Virus record (IMG/VR): IMGVR_UViG_3300032676_001258
Location: 1 to 36,436 of that record
Direction: 5' to 3' (one strand)
DNA from: a virus
Length of the DNA: 36,436 nt
The notes beneath the pieces were generated by a model. It saw only the letters and a list, made by a program, of their open reading frames with translations, was not told the origin of the DNA and did not search any database. A program made the position numbers and the translations under genes. Shown in pieces: positions 18,901 to 26,692 of the stretch. Numbering within the stretch: position 1 is the first letter of the stretch; the number at the start of each line of letters is the position of its first letter.

Positions 18901-19646
18901 GTCAAAATAGAAGATATACTATGAAGGACATTAAGTCCTTGGATACAAGAATTACAAATCTTGAATACTATACTTCATTATCTCTTCTAGAACAATCAGC
19001 GGCTGCATTACAAATAAAAACCACAACGACAGGTCAGACAAGATTTCAGAACGGTATCTTTGTTGATCCGTTCACTGGTTTTGATCTTTCTAATACACTA
19101 GATCCTAAGTATTATATGGCTATTGATCCAATGACAAACACATTAAGACCTGCGTTTGTCCAAATGCGTTCTGATTTTGCCTTTGATTCTTCATTAAGTT
19201 CTGGTGTTCAGCAACATGGTGAACTTATTATGTTGCCGCATACAAGCAATAATGTTTATATTAAACAACAATATGCTTCTAAGTATAGAAATTGTATTGA
19301 AGGTAACATTTATACTTGGATAGGAACAATAACTTTAACTCCTTCTGGTTCTATTTCGCCAGATACAACAACAAGTCCAAGCGTTGTTAATAATCTTGAT
19401 CTAGCACAAAACTGGCTTAATCTTCAAAATGCTTGGGGAACTCAGTGGGGTAATTGGCAAACACTTTCAACAACTTCATCAAATACATTGATTACAGCTT
19501 CTTCTACAGTAAGTCAGAGAATTGGTGATCCATTGACACCGCCTCCTTCATCTGATGATGGTGGTACACCACCTCCTGTATATCAATGGTCTGATAGTGG
19601 AGATGGTCTTGGTATAGTAGGAACTTCTCCTTATGGTGATAGTTAA
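15990..19646 (+). CDS. DUF4815 virion structural protein, baseplate/fibre attachment layer
   Basis: This 1218-residue protein opens with SLLDTNLNTSPYFDDYDPTK and YKVLFKPGTAVQVRELNQLQ, the start of DUF4815-type structural proteins found after gp8 in many distant T4-like phages. ADRLKLIPTLVTI near residue 252 and GYYFDLRNCIDFRPV near 848 are further family marks. A helical stretch near 970-1000 (RRYTMKDIKSLDTRITNLEY) probably forms a trimeric coiled coil. A beta module GTVTVSSSSNVVTGSGTSF with 'YAVGDFIL' lies near 590. The C-terminus is Pro/Ser/Gly-rich (DPLTPPPSSDDGGTPPPV) and stops just where the relatives I recall continue into the modules found here in the next two genes. It probably trimerises on the baseplate rim and carries fibres; no enzyme motif is seen. 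Confidence 0.75.
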   Translation: MASNTSLLDTNLNTSPYFDDYDPTKQYYKVLFKPGTAVQVRELNQLQSILQNQITSFGQNIFKEGSVIKGCTFTFDNNYNYVKLNDTYANGTSLTVSDLVGYSVTNPNGLTATVINSLPGLYSNNPDLNTLYIKYLNTGTYSNGAPQTQFANSELLTFISSANLVVATVVSANVANVSGKGYAFTTTEGIIFKKGYFIYVDPQTAVIDKYSNQPDGISVGFEATEELITASNDTSLYDNAAGAPNYSAPGADRLKLIPTLVTIPTNTANTTTFFSLVDFKQGAPITIRQDTQFNSIAIEEARRSYETNGNFVVNPFIVSSQSLANTSDPDYATHYNALVSAGIGYVNGYRVQFINSNAFKARRGTDYANVSQQNVSLNFGYYVLLDELSGEFGDSNKIIQVQLHSVPKTSVTNRTFLGTSFSPTTQIGTAYIRGFSYNSGSPGANTAQYRLYLFDISMNPGSNFNNVKSVIYYDSSLKGVADIVLDYNISSNNYIASIKSPYLNSMIYPFGQNALSSNGFNNTEFDYRKISNTNFSSSATNSIATVGITTPPSGSDSFLYLGTLSSSQMNDFIVVPTSNGYSTNKTGTVTVSSSSNVVTGSGTSFLTDYAVGDFILTNTSDVRTITSISNNVYLTVDNTFSSSVGSLTHQKAFITGNPIPFSTRPNRSMNISANTLTISLGEGANAAFNIQVASSIARSGATSIQKIINKNVFVKIDCSNNINKNVGPWELGIPDVFNVDGVYIDTSGNKTYTNTSTNYASYFSLDNGQRDAYYDLATLNVVTNSPADRINANTTILVQLSAFTHQSGSGYFTCNSYPIDDVNTSNVNAITTAEIPTYSSSGGYYFDLRNCIDFRPVSSNTANVATSIATATVNPSSTLSFNGTPILPDPDSIFITDLAYYLSRTDRLAIDTSGNIVITEGLPAVANPPAPSEQNGTMTLSLLSIPPYPSLTTNEAKEYNRYDLAIQSATSQNRRYTMKDIKSLDTRITNLEYYTSLSLLEQSAAALQIKTTTTGQTRFQNGIFVDPFTGFDLSNTLDPKYYMAIDPMTNTLRPAFVQMRSDFAFDSSLSSGVQQHGELIMLPHTSNNVYIKQQYASKYRNCIEGNIYTWIGTITLTPSGSISPDTTTSPSVVNNLDLAQNWLNLQNAWGTQWGNWQTLSTTSSNTLITASSTVSQRIGDPLTPPPSSDDGGTPPPVYQWSDSGDGLGIVGTSPYGDS

Positions 19647-19655
19647 AGATAGTAG

Positions 19656-19663
19656 AATAAATA
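19656..19663 (+). promoter_or_regulatory. late-promoter-like box before the 382-residue gene
   Basis: AATAAATA lies in the 38-base gap between the DUF4815 gene and the next gene, 21 bases before its ATG. A ribosome binding site AAAGG follows at 19672-19676. Confidence 0.45.
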
Positions 19664-19684
19664 ATCAATTTAAAGGTAAAATAA

Positions 19685-20833
19685 ATGGCAGGAACGCTAA
19701 ACACAACTACTACACAAACATTAGCGGTAACTTCTTCGGTCCAGCAACAAATAGGTACACAGTTAACAAATAGTGTATCAAATCAATTGTTGAATTTGGG
19801 AAATTTTGTTACTAATGTTAGTATATTACCATTCATACCTTCAGCAACAATCCAATTTAATGCGGTTGGTATGAAACCTAATACTCGTCTATATGCTTAT
19901 TTTAATAATGTTCCTGTTTCAGCTTGGTGTGCCCCAATATTGCCGGGGTATGACCCTTCCACTCTAGCTGGATCACAATTATGTACACCTTTTGGAACTC
20001 CTTTGTATAGTGATTCTAATGGTAATGTTTCTGGTATATTTCGTATTCCAGCTAATACATTTCAATCACAACAAATAACTTTTGAACTAAATGATATTTC
20101 TGATCTTTCACAAGGTTCTAGTGCCATAACAACACAAGCAGATGGTGTTTATTATGGTAGTACATTGTCTGTTGCTAGTGGGGCTAGTTTATTAAATACA
20201 AGACAAACTGTATTATCATCAACACAAGTTACACAACAACAAACAGTTCAAGGATTGGCAGTTGCAACAGCCGTAACACAGCAATACATTCCAGACCCAA
20301 CACCACCAACAAGTGGTGGCGGTGATAACTGTGGGTGTGGATCAATTATTTGTACAAAATTGTATGAACTTGGTTTGATGGACGAAGACACATATAAAGC
20401 AGATCAAGAATTTGGTGAATATTTAAGATCATATGATCCTGATACATATTGGGGATATATAAAATGGGCTTCAATAGTCGTTGACTGGATGTCTGGAAAT
20501 ACTCCAGATGTAATGTTCTGGATTAAAGATTTAGAAAAGCGTCGCGCCAAAGAATTGGAACTTACTCTTAAAATAACACACAGAATTGCCACTCCTTGGG
20601 CTCAACATATGCAATTTTTAATGGGTAAAAGAGAAAAAGACAACAAAGTTGGAAAATTAATTATGAATGTTGGTAAACCTATTAGTAAAATTATATATAA
20701 ATTGCCTTTCTTTAATAAAAAATCACCAAGCAAAGGAACAAAATATTTTATGCTTGGGTTATTTTTTGTTCTTTATTCGATAAGCAAAGTATTTGGTGAT
20801 AATTTTGGTTTTGAAAAATCAATAAATATTTAA
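19685..20833 (+). CDS. structural protein with Cys-rich domain and C-terminal hydrophobic segment
   Basis: Three parts can be seen in these 382 residues. Residues 45-85 carry ILPFIPSATIQFNAVGMKPN and TRLYAYFNNVPVSAWC, the 'GLKPNTR.YAFFDG' strand motif that in relatives I recall follows DUF4815 in the same chain. Residues 210-310 form a domain opening with C216, C218 and C223 and continuing KLYELGLMDEDTYKADQEFG, YDPDTYWGYIKWASIVVDWM and RIATPWAQHMQFLMG. I recall this arrangement from marine T4-like tail proteins, but its function is unknown. Residues 354-371 (YFMLGLFFVLYSISKVFG) are hydrophobic enough for a membrane or buried helix. The N-terminal QQIGTQL echoes QRIGDPL at the end of the previous gene, suggesting a split gene. 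CG dinucleotides look sparser here than in flanking genes. Confidence 0.65.
   Translation: MAGTLNTTTTQTLAVTSSVQQQIGTQLTNSVSNQLLNLGNFVTNVSILPFIPSATIQFNAVGMKPNTRLYAYFNNVPVSAWCAPILPGYDPSTLAGSQLCTPFGTPLYSDSNGNVSGIFRIPANTFQSQQITFELNDISDLSQGSSAITTQADGVYYGSTLSVASGASLLNTRQTVLSSTQVTQQQTVQGLAVATAVTQQYIPDPTPPTSGGGDNCGCGSIICTKLYELGLMDEDTYKADQEFGEYLRSYDPDTYWGYIKWASIVVDWMSGNTPDVMFWIKDLEKRRAKELELTLKITHRIATPWAQHMQFLMGKREKDNKVGKLIMNVGKPISKIIYKLPFFNKKSPSKGTKYFMLGLFFVLYSISKVFGDNFGFEKSINI
20821..20828 (+). promoter_or_regulatory. late-promoter-like box before the 823-residue gene
   Basis: AATAAATA overlaps the last codons of the preceding gene and lies 29 bases before the ATG at 20858, the same spacing as the boxes at 2492 and 12760. 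A strong ribosome binding site AGAGG follows at 20840-20844. Confidence 0.45.
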
Positions 20834-20857
20834 AATTAAAAGAGGTATAAGAAAAAT

Positions 20858-23329
20858 ATGAATCCAATTGGTCAAACATTTTACGTTAGTGAACCTTCAA
20901 CCGGAGTTCCCGGTGTTTATATAACTCAAATTGACGTTTTCTTTCAGTCTGTAAGCCCTACTTATGGAATTGAATTACAATTAAGAACAACTTTAAATGG
21001 CGTTCCAACACAAGAACGTTTGCCTTTTGCTAGTATAATTTTACTTCCAACAGATGTAAATCCTCCTGTTGCGTCTTCTGATGCTTCGGTTGCAACTTCG
21101 TTTGTTTTTGATACTCCTGTTTTTGTTCAGTCTGGTCTATCATATGCTATTGTCTTATTACCTCTTGGTGGTAATCCGGACTATAATATATGGACTGCTG
21201 AAATTGGCGGCACTGATTCTGTTACAAATTCACCAATTTATACAAATAACGATACCGGTGATTTGTTTCTTTCATCAAATGATAAAGATTGGACTCCAAT
21301 AATTACCGAAGATATGAAATTTACAATATATATTGCTAATTTTACTTCTCTTTCGGGAACAGCTGTTTTTAGAACACCCGATGAAGATTATGCAGAATTA
21401 TATAATATAAACGGTTCTTTTGCCCTTGGAGAACCTCTTTATCCAACGAATACAGCGATGAATATAGCTGTTCTTAATGTAACAGGCGTTTTAGGTTCGT
21501 TCAATAACGGAGATCAAGTTTATCAATCAAACGGTTCGTCAAATACTGCTACAGGCGTTGTGTACAGCGCAAATTCTTCTGTTATTAAACTTTCCAACAC
21601 CACTGGCGGGTTTTCAAGCACATATTATACGACGTTATATAATTCTGCTTCAGTTTCTAATGCAGTAGTTACAGTGGTTTCACAAAACGCATCAATAACC
21701 ACTTCTTCAAACACTTTCTCGGTTCCAGATAGTTCTGTATTTTCTAATGGAGATTTTATCTATATTTCTACGAACACAGGATCTAAAACTAGATTATTTA
21801 AAGTTTCGGGTATACCAAATTCAACAACCGTTGCTTTTTCTAATGTGTTTGTTTCAAGTCTTGCTACTTCCGATTTTACAGACACGAATTGTATTTACGG
21901 TAAAGTATTATACAACGGTACTTTACACGGTGGATTGGGATCTTTGAAAGTTTTCCCAGATTTCACAAGAATAATTCTTGATAACGTTTCAAGTACAACA
22001 TCTAATAATTTTAATGCTGCGATAGGTAATAAAATTGTGGGTATTTTCTCCGGAGCCAGTGCAACAGTTCATAATGTAATTAATGTCCCATATAATCAAA
22101 TATCTCCAAATATCACAAATATATCCCCGGCAAATACCGGTATTTCTTGGCAATTTACTGGCGTTCAAAACAATCCTTCATTTACTCCCGACGCTTTTGG
22201 TATTAATATTAATGAAGGTCTTTCGAATGAACAATATGACTTTGAAAGAGTTGTTCTTTCAAGAAGTAATGAATTGTCCGCAATGCCTGTTGGAAGAACT
22301 GGTGAAAGAACTGTTAAGATATCAGCATCTTTCAATTCTTCGAATAATAAAATCAGTCCTGTTATTGACACATTAAGTAAAGTTTCTAACTTCTCATTGA
22401 ACCTTTGTAGCCCAAGTTACGATTTACAAGGTTATTATTTGAATGTGTCTAATTCTACTGGAACATTTGCTAATGGTAATATTGTAACACAAAATGGTGC
22501 AGTTGCTACAGTTAGATTTGCGAATAGTTCATTTATCAGAATAACTGATGTAACTCAAGGTTCATATTTTCAAGCTAATTCGACACCATTGATTGATACA
22601 ATTAGCGGCGCAAACGCTGTTATTACGACAGCTGAATTTTATAGTGAATTACATAATAACGGATTATTTTCCGCTTCGCGTTATATTTCTAAAACAGTTT
22701 CGCTTGCTCAAACTTCAGAAGATATTGTTGTTTACATTGGCGCTTGGAGACCAGCGCCGTCAAATATAAGAATGTACGTAAGAGCTAAAAACAATCAAGA
22801 TTCAAGAGATTTTAATAATGTAGTTTATTCTAGATTAACTGAAACTTCGTCGCCAAGTTTAATAAGTAGTTCAGGAAATCCTAATGATTTGGTAGAATTG
22901 ACATATGGATTCCCACAAAGTATTAATTTATATACAAACGGAGTTGTTTGTAACACTTCTTCTAATGTAGTTAATTTATTCACAACTTCCGGATTGACTT
23001 CAGGTCAGATAGTTTACCTTTCGGATTCAGCGCAATCTAAGTTTAACGTGAGAGTTATTTCTTCAATTGTCAACAGCAGCGCAATTACACTGACAAATAA
23101 CACTTCATTCAATTCAACTAATTCCGCTTTCGGCACTATTCCTAGCTTACAATCTGTTAGTGGTATTTTCTTAAACGATCAAAACAATAATATTGCTAGA
23201 TACGTAACGATTGATGATTTAGTATTTGATGGTTTTGATCAATTCTCTGTTAAAATCGTACCCGTTTCAAATACAACCGCTCTTGTTCCTCATGTTACGG
23301 ACCTAAGAGTAATAGCGATGCAAGTGTAA
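20858..23329 (+). CDS. virion structural protein with fibre-type beta repeats
   Basis: Residues 1-165 form a recognisable module that opens NPIGQTFYVSEPSTGVPGVY, continues with ITQIDVFFQSVSP and ELQLRTTLNGVPTQERLPFA, and includes YAIVLLPLGGNPDYNIWTAE and EDMKFTIYIANF. From memory, in related phages this module lies inside the same giant protein as DUF4815, so it probably binds alongside that protein. Residues 180-340 hold beta repeats of the kind seen in gp7 and gp8 (NGSFALGEPLYPT, LGSFNNGDQVYQSNGSSNTA, VIKLSNTTGGF). Similar repeats recur near 525-600. Near residue 410 onward is another structured region (VPYNQISPNITNISP, LSRSNELSAMPVGRTGERTV). The C-terminus (IDDLVFDGFDQFSVKIVP, TDLRVIAMQV) is compact. 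Total length is 823 residues. No catalytic motif is seen. Confidence 0.65.
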   Translation: MNPIGQTFYVSEPSTGVPGVYITQIDVFFQSVSPTYGIELQLRTTLNGVPTQERLPFASIILLPTDVNPPVASSDASVATSFVFDTPVFVQSGLSYAIVLLPLGGNPDYNIWTAEIGGTDSVTNSPIYTNNDTGDLFLSSNDKDWTPIITEDMKFTIYIANFTSLSGTAVFRTPDEDYAELYNINGSFALGEPLYPTNTAMNIAVLNVTGVLGSFNNGDQVYQSNGSSNTATGVVYSANSSVIKLSNTTGGFSSTYYTTLYNSASVSNAVVTVVSQNASITTSSNTFSVPDSSVFSNGDFIYISTNTGSKTRLFKVSGIPNSTTVAFSNVFVSSLATSDFTDTNCIYGKVLYNGTLHGGLGSLKVFPDFTRIILDNVSSTTSNNFNAAIGNKIVGIFSGASATVHNVINVPYNQISPNITNISPANTGISWQFTGVQNNPSFTPDAFGININEGLSNEQYDFERVVLSRSNELSAMPVGRTGERTVKISASFNSSNNKISPVIDTLSKVSNFSLNLCSPSYDLQGYYLNVSNSTGTFANGNIVTQNGAVATVRFANSSFIRITDVTQGSYFQANSTPLIDTISGANAVITTAEFYSELHNNGLFSASRYISKTVSLAQTSEDIVVYIGAWRPAPSNIRMYVRAKNNQDSRDFNNVVYSRLTETSSPSLISSSGNPNDLVELTYGFPQSINLYTNGVVCNTSSNVVNLFTTSGLTSGQIVYLSDSAQSKFNVRVISSIVNSSAITLTNNTSFNSTNSAFGTIPSLQSVSGIFLNDQNNNIARYVTIDDLVFDGFDQFSVKIVPVSNTTALVPHVTDLRVIAMQV

Positions 23330-23331
23330 AA

Positions 23332-23541
23332 ATGGAAGAAAATTATATTAAAGTAAAAGATCATCCAAATTTAGTTAGAGACAAAAGAAGTAGTGCTATA
23401 TTGAATATAGATAACTCTGCTTATAATAAATATAAACAAGAACGTGATCAAAAGCTTCAAGAAAAAAAAGAATATGAACAATTGAAAAAAGATGTTTCTG
23501 AGATCAAAGATTTACTTTTAAAAATATTGGAACAAAAATAA
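23332..23541 (+). CDS. small coiled-coil protein conserved in T4-like tail clusters
   Basis: The 69 residues split into a short N-terminal part (IKVKDHPNLVRDKRSSAILN) and a charged heptad helix from about residue 32 (YKQERDQKLQEKKEYEQLKK, then SEIKDLLLKILEQK). Proteins of this type, opening 'KVKDHPDLVRD', lie before fibre genes in cyanophage-like genomes, as here. It starts 2 bases after the previous stop and ends directly before the next ATG, so it depends on coupled translation. Its job is unknown; a small virion or fibre assembly component is plausible. Confidence 0.7.
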   Translation: MEENYIKVKDHPNLVRDKRSSAILNIDNSAYNKYKQERDQKLQEKKEYEQLKKDVSEIKDLLLKILEQK

Positions 23542-25980
23542 ATGTCAGTTACCTTAAGTCCAGTAGTAAATGCTCAATCTTTCGGAACTTGGTTGGCCAG
23601 AACTAACCAAGCATTGGCTGTTATTACCGCCAATGCGGTAACTACGGATACTAGTTCTCAAGGTGGTTTTACTACCGGAAATGGAACTGTTAATGGCGTA
23701 TTTGGTTCTACACAAACTATTTTTACTACTGGAAATTTAAGAGGCGGTAATGTAACGGCTTCTAATACATTATCAATTTCTTCAAACGCTCAATTTACTT
23801 ACGGATCTAACAACCTTGTAATTGTTACTTCTAACGGTTCTTCTACAAATCTCTCTGTTACGGTAAATAGCGTTTCTATTTCTACAAATTTAAATACAAC
23901 GATTATTTCTAATAATTTTGTTGTTAATTCTTCTGTAAATACAGTTTTCAACAGTTCGAATTTTTACGTTAACTCTAATTTTTACGTAACTGGCGTATCA
24001 AATTTCAACGCCAATTCTTCTTATACTATCTTTAATGTAAATTCTGCGGCTGTATCAATAACCGCAAACGCCGTTTCTACAACTATTAATTCTAACACAA
24101 CTCTTAACGGCACTAATTTCGCAGTTAACGCCAACACATCTTTGAATAATAATTTATCTATTGTAGGTAATACAACTTTATCTAATACTCTATCTGTTGT
24201 AGGTAATACAACTTTATCTAATACTCTATCTGTTGTAGGTAATACAACTTTATCTAATACTCTATCTGTTACCGGATTAATAACGGGAACTGGTGGTTCA
24301 ACAATAACTGGAACATCAAACGTTTCTTCAGCGGTCAACGTGGGAGCAAACGTAAACATAACAACTGCTCTAATAAACGTTGGTAATTCTACAGTTAATT
24401 CTGTCGTAACTTCTCAATCTTTTTCGGTGTCTAACAATAATTCAGTTGTAACTCAAAATACTTCAGGTTTATTCGTAGGATCTAACGTAACTGTTAATTC
24501 TTCTAGCGTTTTTATAGGTAATTCTACAGTAAATTCATTACATAATTCTACACAATTATCTATAAGTAATTCTTCTTCAATGTTTAGCATTTCTACTAAT
24601 GCTTTAAACGTTGGAAACTCTTCTGTTAATACTTCTGTTACTATAAATTCTATAAGCGTTGGTTCCAATTCTTTTATCAACACAAACAATATAGGAATTT
24701 TAGGAAACAACACTGTCTCAACTATTACTTTAAATAATAGTGGTATTGTCGCAGGAAATTCATCAGTATCAAATTCTCCTCAAATTATAATTGGAAATAC
24801 TTCTGGTATAACAACAATCAACACAAATTCTATCGGTTCAAATTGGGGGCTTACATCTAACAGTTCAGGAATTTATACTTCTGGAATTGTTAATGCAACT
24901 TCTCATATTGTTGGAACTTCTTTTATTGCAAACGCTTCGGGAGTATATACAACAGGAATAGTTAATGCGGCTAATTTTTCGACTACTGGATCTGTCAATA
25001 CTTCAACAGTGTATGCGTCCGGAACTATTAATGCTTCTTCGTTTACAGCTGGTAGTAATTTATCCGTAAATAACACGTTAATTACTATTGGAAACAATTC
25101 AGTTAATACACAAATTAATTCCAGCTCAATTAGTACATCTAGTTTTTCTGCGAACGCTCTATCAATTAACAACGTTGTTGGTTCAACAAATGTTATAACC
25201 GTATCAAATAATCTTATACTTATTGGTAATAGTTCAGTTAATACACAAATAACAACAAGTTCTTTACAAACAAATACAATTACAGCAAACACAATAAGTG
25301 TATATAATATGAATGTTTCGGGCGTTCTTACTGGAACGTTTTCTGCGGGCGGTAATATTATACCGACGTCTAACAATTTATACTATATCGGTAGTTCTTC
25401 AAACGTTTTTTCCCAATTCTTTTCTTCAAATGCAACCATATCTAATTTATATTCAATAGGTTCATCATTAAATATAAATTCTAACACTATCTTTTCTTCA
25501 AATGTAACTATAAATGCTAACGTTTCTATTACCGGTAATGCAACTATTGGTAACGTAAGTACAAATGTTGTTAACAGCAGCACTATTAATTCTAATACAA
25601 TCAATACAAATACAATTAATTCTAATACTGTTTCTAGTAATTCTATAGCTTTTGTAGTTTCAAGTATTTTTACAAACACGTATTCTTTTGTAAATAATCA
25701 AGCTAATACAGTTGATAGTTTTCCAATAGGAACTTATCGTTCGGCCGAATATATTATACAAATTACGGACACTTCGTCGGGAAATAAATATCACATGTCT
25801 AAAATACATGTAATACAAGACGGAACTTCTACATATATGACCGAATACGGTTCGATTTATAATTCTGCAATTCTTGGCACATTTACTTCTTCTATATCAG
25901 GTGGTAATTTAAACCTAATTTGTACTCCATATTCGTCAAATAGCGTTGTAAAATTAACTAAAATTCTAACGGTAGTGTAA
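23542..25980 (+). CDS. long Asn/Ser/Thr-rich tail fibre protein
   Basis: The N-terminus SVTLSPVVNAQSFGTWLART, followed by NQALAVITANAVTTD, is a recurrent opening of fibre proteins in this phage group and probably attaches to the virion. The remaining roughly 650 residues are low-complexity beta repeats dominated by N, S, T, V and I, with units like VGNTTLSNTLSV (three perfect copies, residues 208-243), VNSSTVNSN and ISVGNSSVN. Such sequence suits a thin trimeric beta fibre. The final 130 residues regain complexity (SFPIGTYRSAEYIIQITDTS, KIHVIQDGTSTYMTEYGSI) and probably fold as a globular tip near residues 715-812. Total length is 812 residues. Its stop overlaps the next start (TAATG). Confidence 0.7.
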   Translation: MSVTLSPVVNAQSFGTWLARTNQALAVITANAVTTDTSSQGGFTTGNGTVNGVFGSTQTIFTTGNLRGGNVTASNTLSISSNAQFTYGSNNLVIVTSNGSSTNLSVTVNSVSISTNLNTTIISNNFVVNSSVNTVFNSSNFYVNSNFYVTGVSNFNANSSYTIFNVNSAAVSITANAVSTTINSNTTLNGTNFAVNANTSLNNNLSIVGNTTLSNTLSVVGNTTLSNTLSVVGNTTLSNTLSVTGLITGTGGSTITGTSNVSSAVNVGANVNITTALINVGNSTVNSVVTSQSFSVSNNNSVVTQNTSGLFVGSNVTVNSSSVFIGNSTVNSLHNSTQLSISNSSSMFSISTNALNVGNSSVNTSVTINSISVGSNSFINTNNIGILGNNTVSTITLNNSGIVAGNSSVSNSPQIIIGNTSGITTINTNSIGSNWGLTSNSSGIYTSGIVNATSHIVGTSFIANASGVYTTGIVNAANFSTTGSVNTSTVYASGTINASSFTAGSNLSVNNTLITIGNNSVNTQINSSSISTSSFSANALSINNVVGSTNVITVSNNLILIGNSSVNTQITTSSLQTNTITANTISVYNMNVSGVLTGTFSAGGNIIPTSNNLYYIGSSSNVFSQFFSSNATISNLYSIGSSLNINSNTIFSSNVTINANVSITGNATIGNVSTNVVNSSTINSNTINTNTINSNTVSSNSIAFVVSSIFTNTYSFVNNQANTVDSFPIGTYRSAEYIIQITDTSSGNKYHMSKIHVIQDGTSTYMTEYGSIYNSAILGTFTSSISGGNLNLICTPYSSNSVVKLTKILTVV
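24163..24270 (+). repeat. three perfect 36-bp in-frame tandem repeats
   Basis: Copies at 24163-24198, 24199-24234 and 24235-24270 are identical and each encodes the 12 residues VGNTTLSNTLSV. A partial degenerate unit (NLSI) precedes them. Perfect identity without codon drift implies recent duplication. Confidence 0.95.
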
Positions 25981-26363
25981 TGGCAACAAAAGCAAATCTC
26001 GTTATTGATCAAGGAACAACGTTTTCCACAGATCTAAATTTAACTGACGATAATGGAGATCCTCTAAACCTTAATGGGTTTGTGGCAAATTCAGTAATTA
26101 AAAAATGGTATACTTCTCAAACTTATGTCCCATTTAACGCTTCTATTAATACTTCTTCCGGAACTATAACTTTAGAACTAGATGCTTCTATATCGGCAAA
26201 TCTTTATTCAGGAAGGTATGTTTATGATGTTAATATAACAGAAGTAGCGACTAATTCGGTTTCTAGAGTTGTCGAAGGTATTATAACTGTTACTCCCGCA
26301 GTGACAGGCGGAATTTATTCTACAAATAATACTTGGTGGGCGAACGGTTATACGGACGGTTAA
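25980..26363 (+). CDS. small Ig-like virion protein
   Basis: These 127 residues look like one beta-sandwich domain. ANLVIDQGTTFSTDLNLTDD is followed by GDPLNLNGFVANSVIKKWY, then TITLELDASISANLYSGRY and VYDVNITEVATNSVSRVVEG, resembling the Ig-like domain in many phage accessory fibre and BppU-like baseplate proteins. The N-terminal 'DQGTTF...L.D.NG.PL.L.G..A...I.K' pattern is commonly seen in that class. It starts within the previous stop codon and ends 2 bases before the next ATG, so it belongs to the same fibre operon. It may form a collar or adaptor between fibre and baseplate; there is no direct proof. Confidence 0.65.
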   Translation: MATKANLVIDQGTTFSTDLNLTDDNGDPLNLNGFVANSVIKKWYTSQTYVPFNASINTSSGTITLELDASISANLYSGRYVYDVNITEVATNSVSRVVEGIITVTPAVTGGIYSTNNTWWANGYTDG

Positions 26364-26365
26364 AA

Positions 26366-26656
26366 ATGAGTAACCTCAATGTAAACGTATTAGTTGCAAA
26401 AAAGAGAGCAGTACATGTCTCTACAAACGCCACTGCTGGTGTTATTGACACTACTGTACCAGTAACCATTAAAACGATACCTGTATTATCTCAAATTGGT
26501 TCCGGACCCGGTACTTTAGAAAGTTTATCTGATGTTGTAGCGGTTAATGAGACAACAGGCGATACTCTAGTGTACGATTCAACATCTAAAACATGGATTG
26601 CGCAACCTTTAGATATATCTAATATTACTGGCAACATTGATGGCGGAACTTTTTAA
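26366..26656 (+). CDS. small fibre-associated protein ending DGGTF
   Basis: This 96-residue protein starts at MSNLNVNVLVAKKRAVHVST. An upstream in-frame ATG at 26333 would overlap the preceding gene and is less likely, because this ATG follows the previous stop by 2 bases. The second half holds LESLSDVVAVNETTGDTLVY and DSTSKTWIAQPLD, a motif widespread in phage fibre proteins ('L.DV....G..LVYD..T..W'). It ends NIDGGTF, and the next fibre ends LDGGIF, so the two share a C-terminal signature. A role as a small virion decoration or fibre partner is inferred. Confidence 0.65.
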   Translation: MSNLNVNVLVAKKRAVHVSTNATAGVIDTTVPVTIKTIPVLSQIGSGPGTLESLSDVVAVNETTGDTLVYDSTSKTWIAQPLDISNITGNIDGGTF

Positions 26657-26658
26657 TT

Positions 26659-26666
26659 TATAAATA
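26659..26666 (+). promoter_or_regulatory. late promoter, exact TATAAATA
   Basis: An exact T4-type late -10 element in a 36-base gap, 26 bases before the ATG at 26693. A ribosome binding site AAAAAAGGAAC follows. This is one of the best promoter candidates in the window. Confidence 0.65.
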
Positions 26667-26692
26667 TAATAAAATAAAAAAAGGAACAATCA

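Noticed and set aside
24163-24270. Regular 36-bp repeats suggesting a CRISPR array
   Set aside because: The copies are contiguous without spacers and encode an in-frame 12-residue fibre repeat.
24021-25679. Open minus-strand frames opposite the 812-residue fibre
   Set aside because: They are the antisense of the low-complexity repeats (Val/Leu/Thr-rich), lack ribosome binding sites and face a whole operon in the other direction.
26333-26365. Upstream ATG of the 96-residue gene
   Set aside because: It overlaps the previous gene in another frame, whereas ATG 26366 directly follows that gene's stop.
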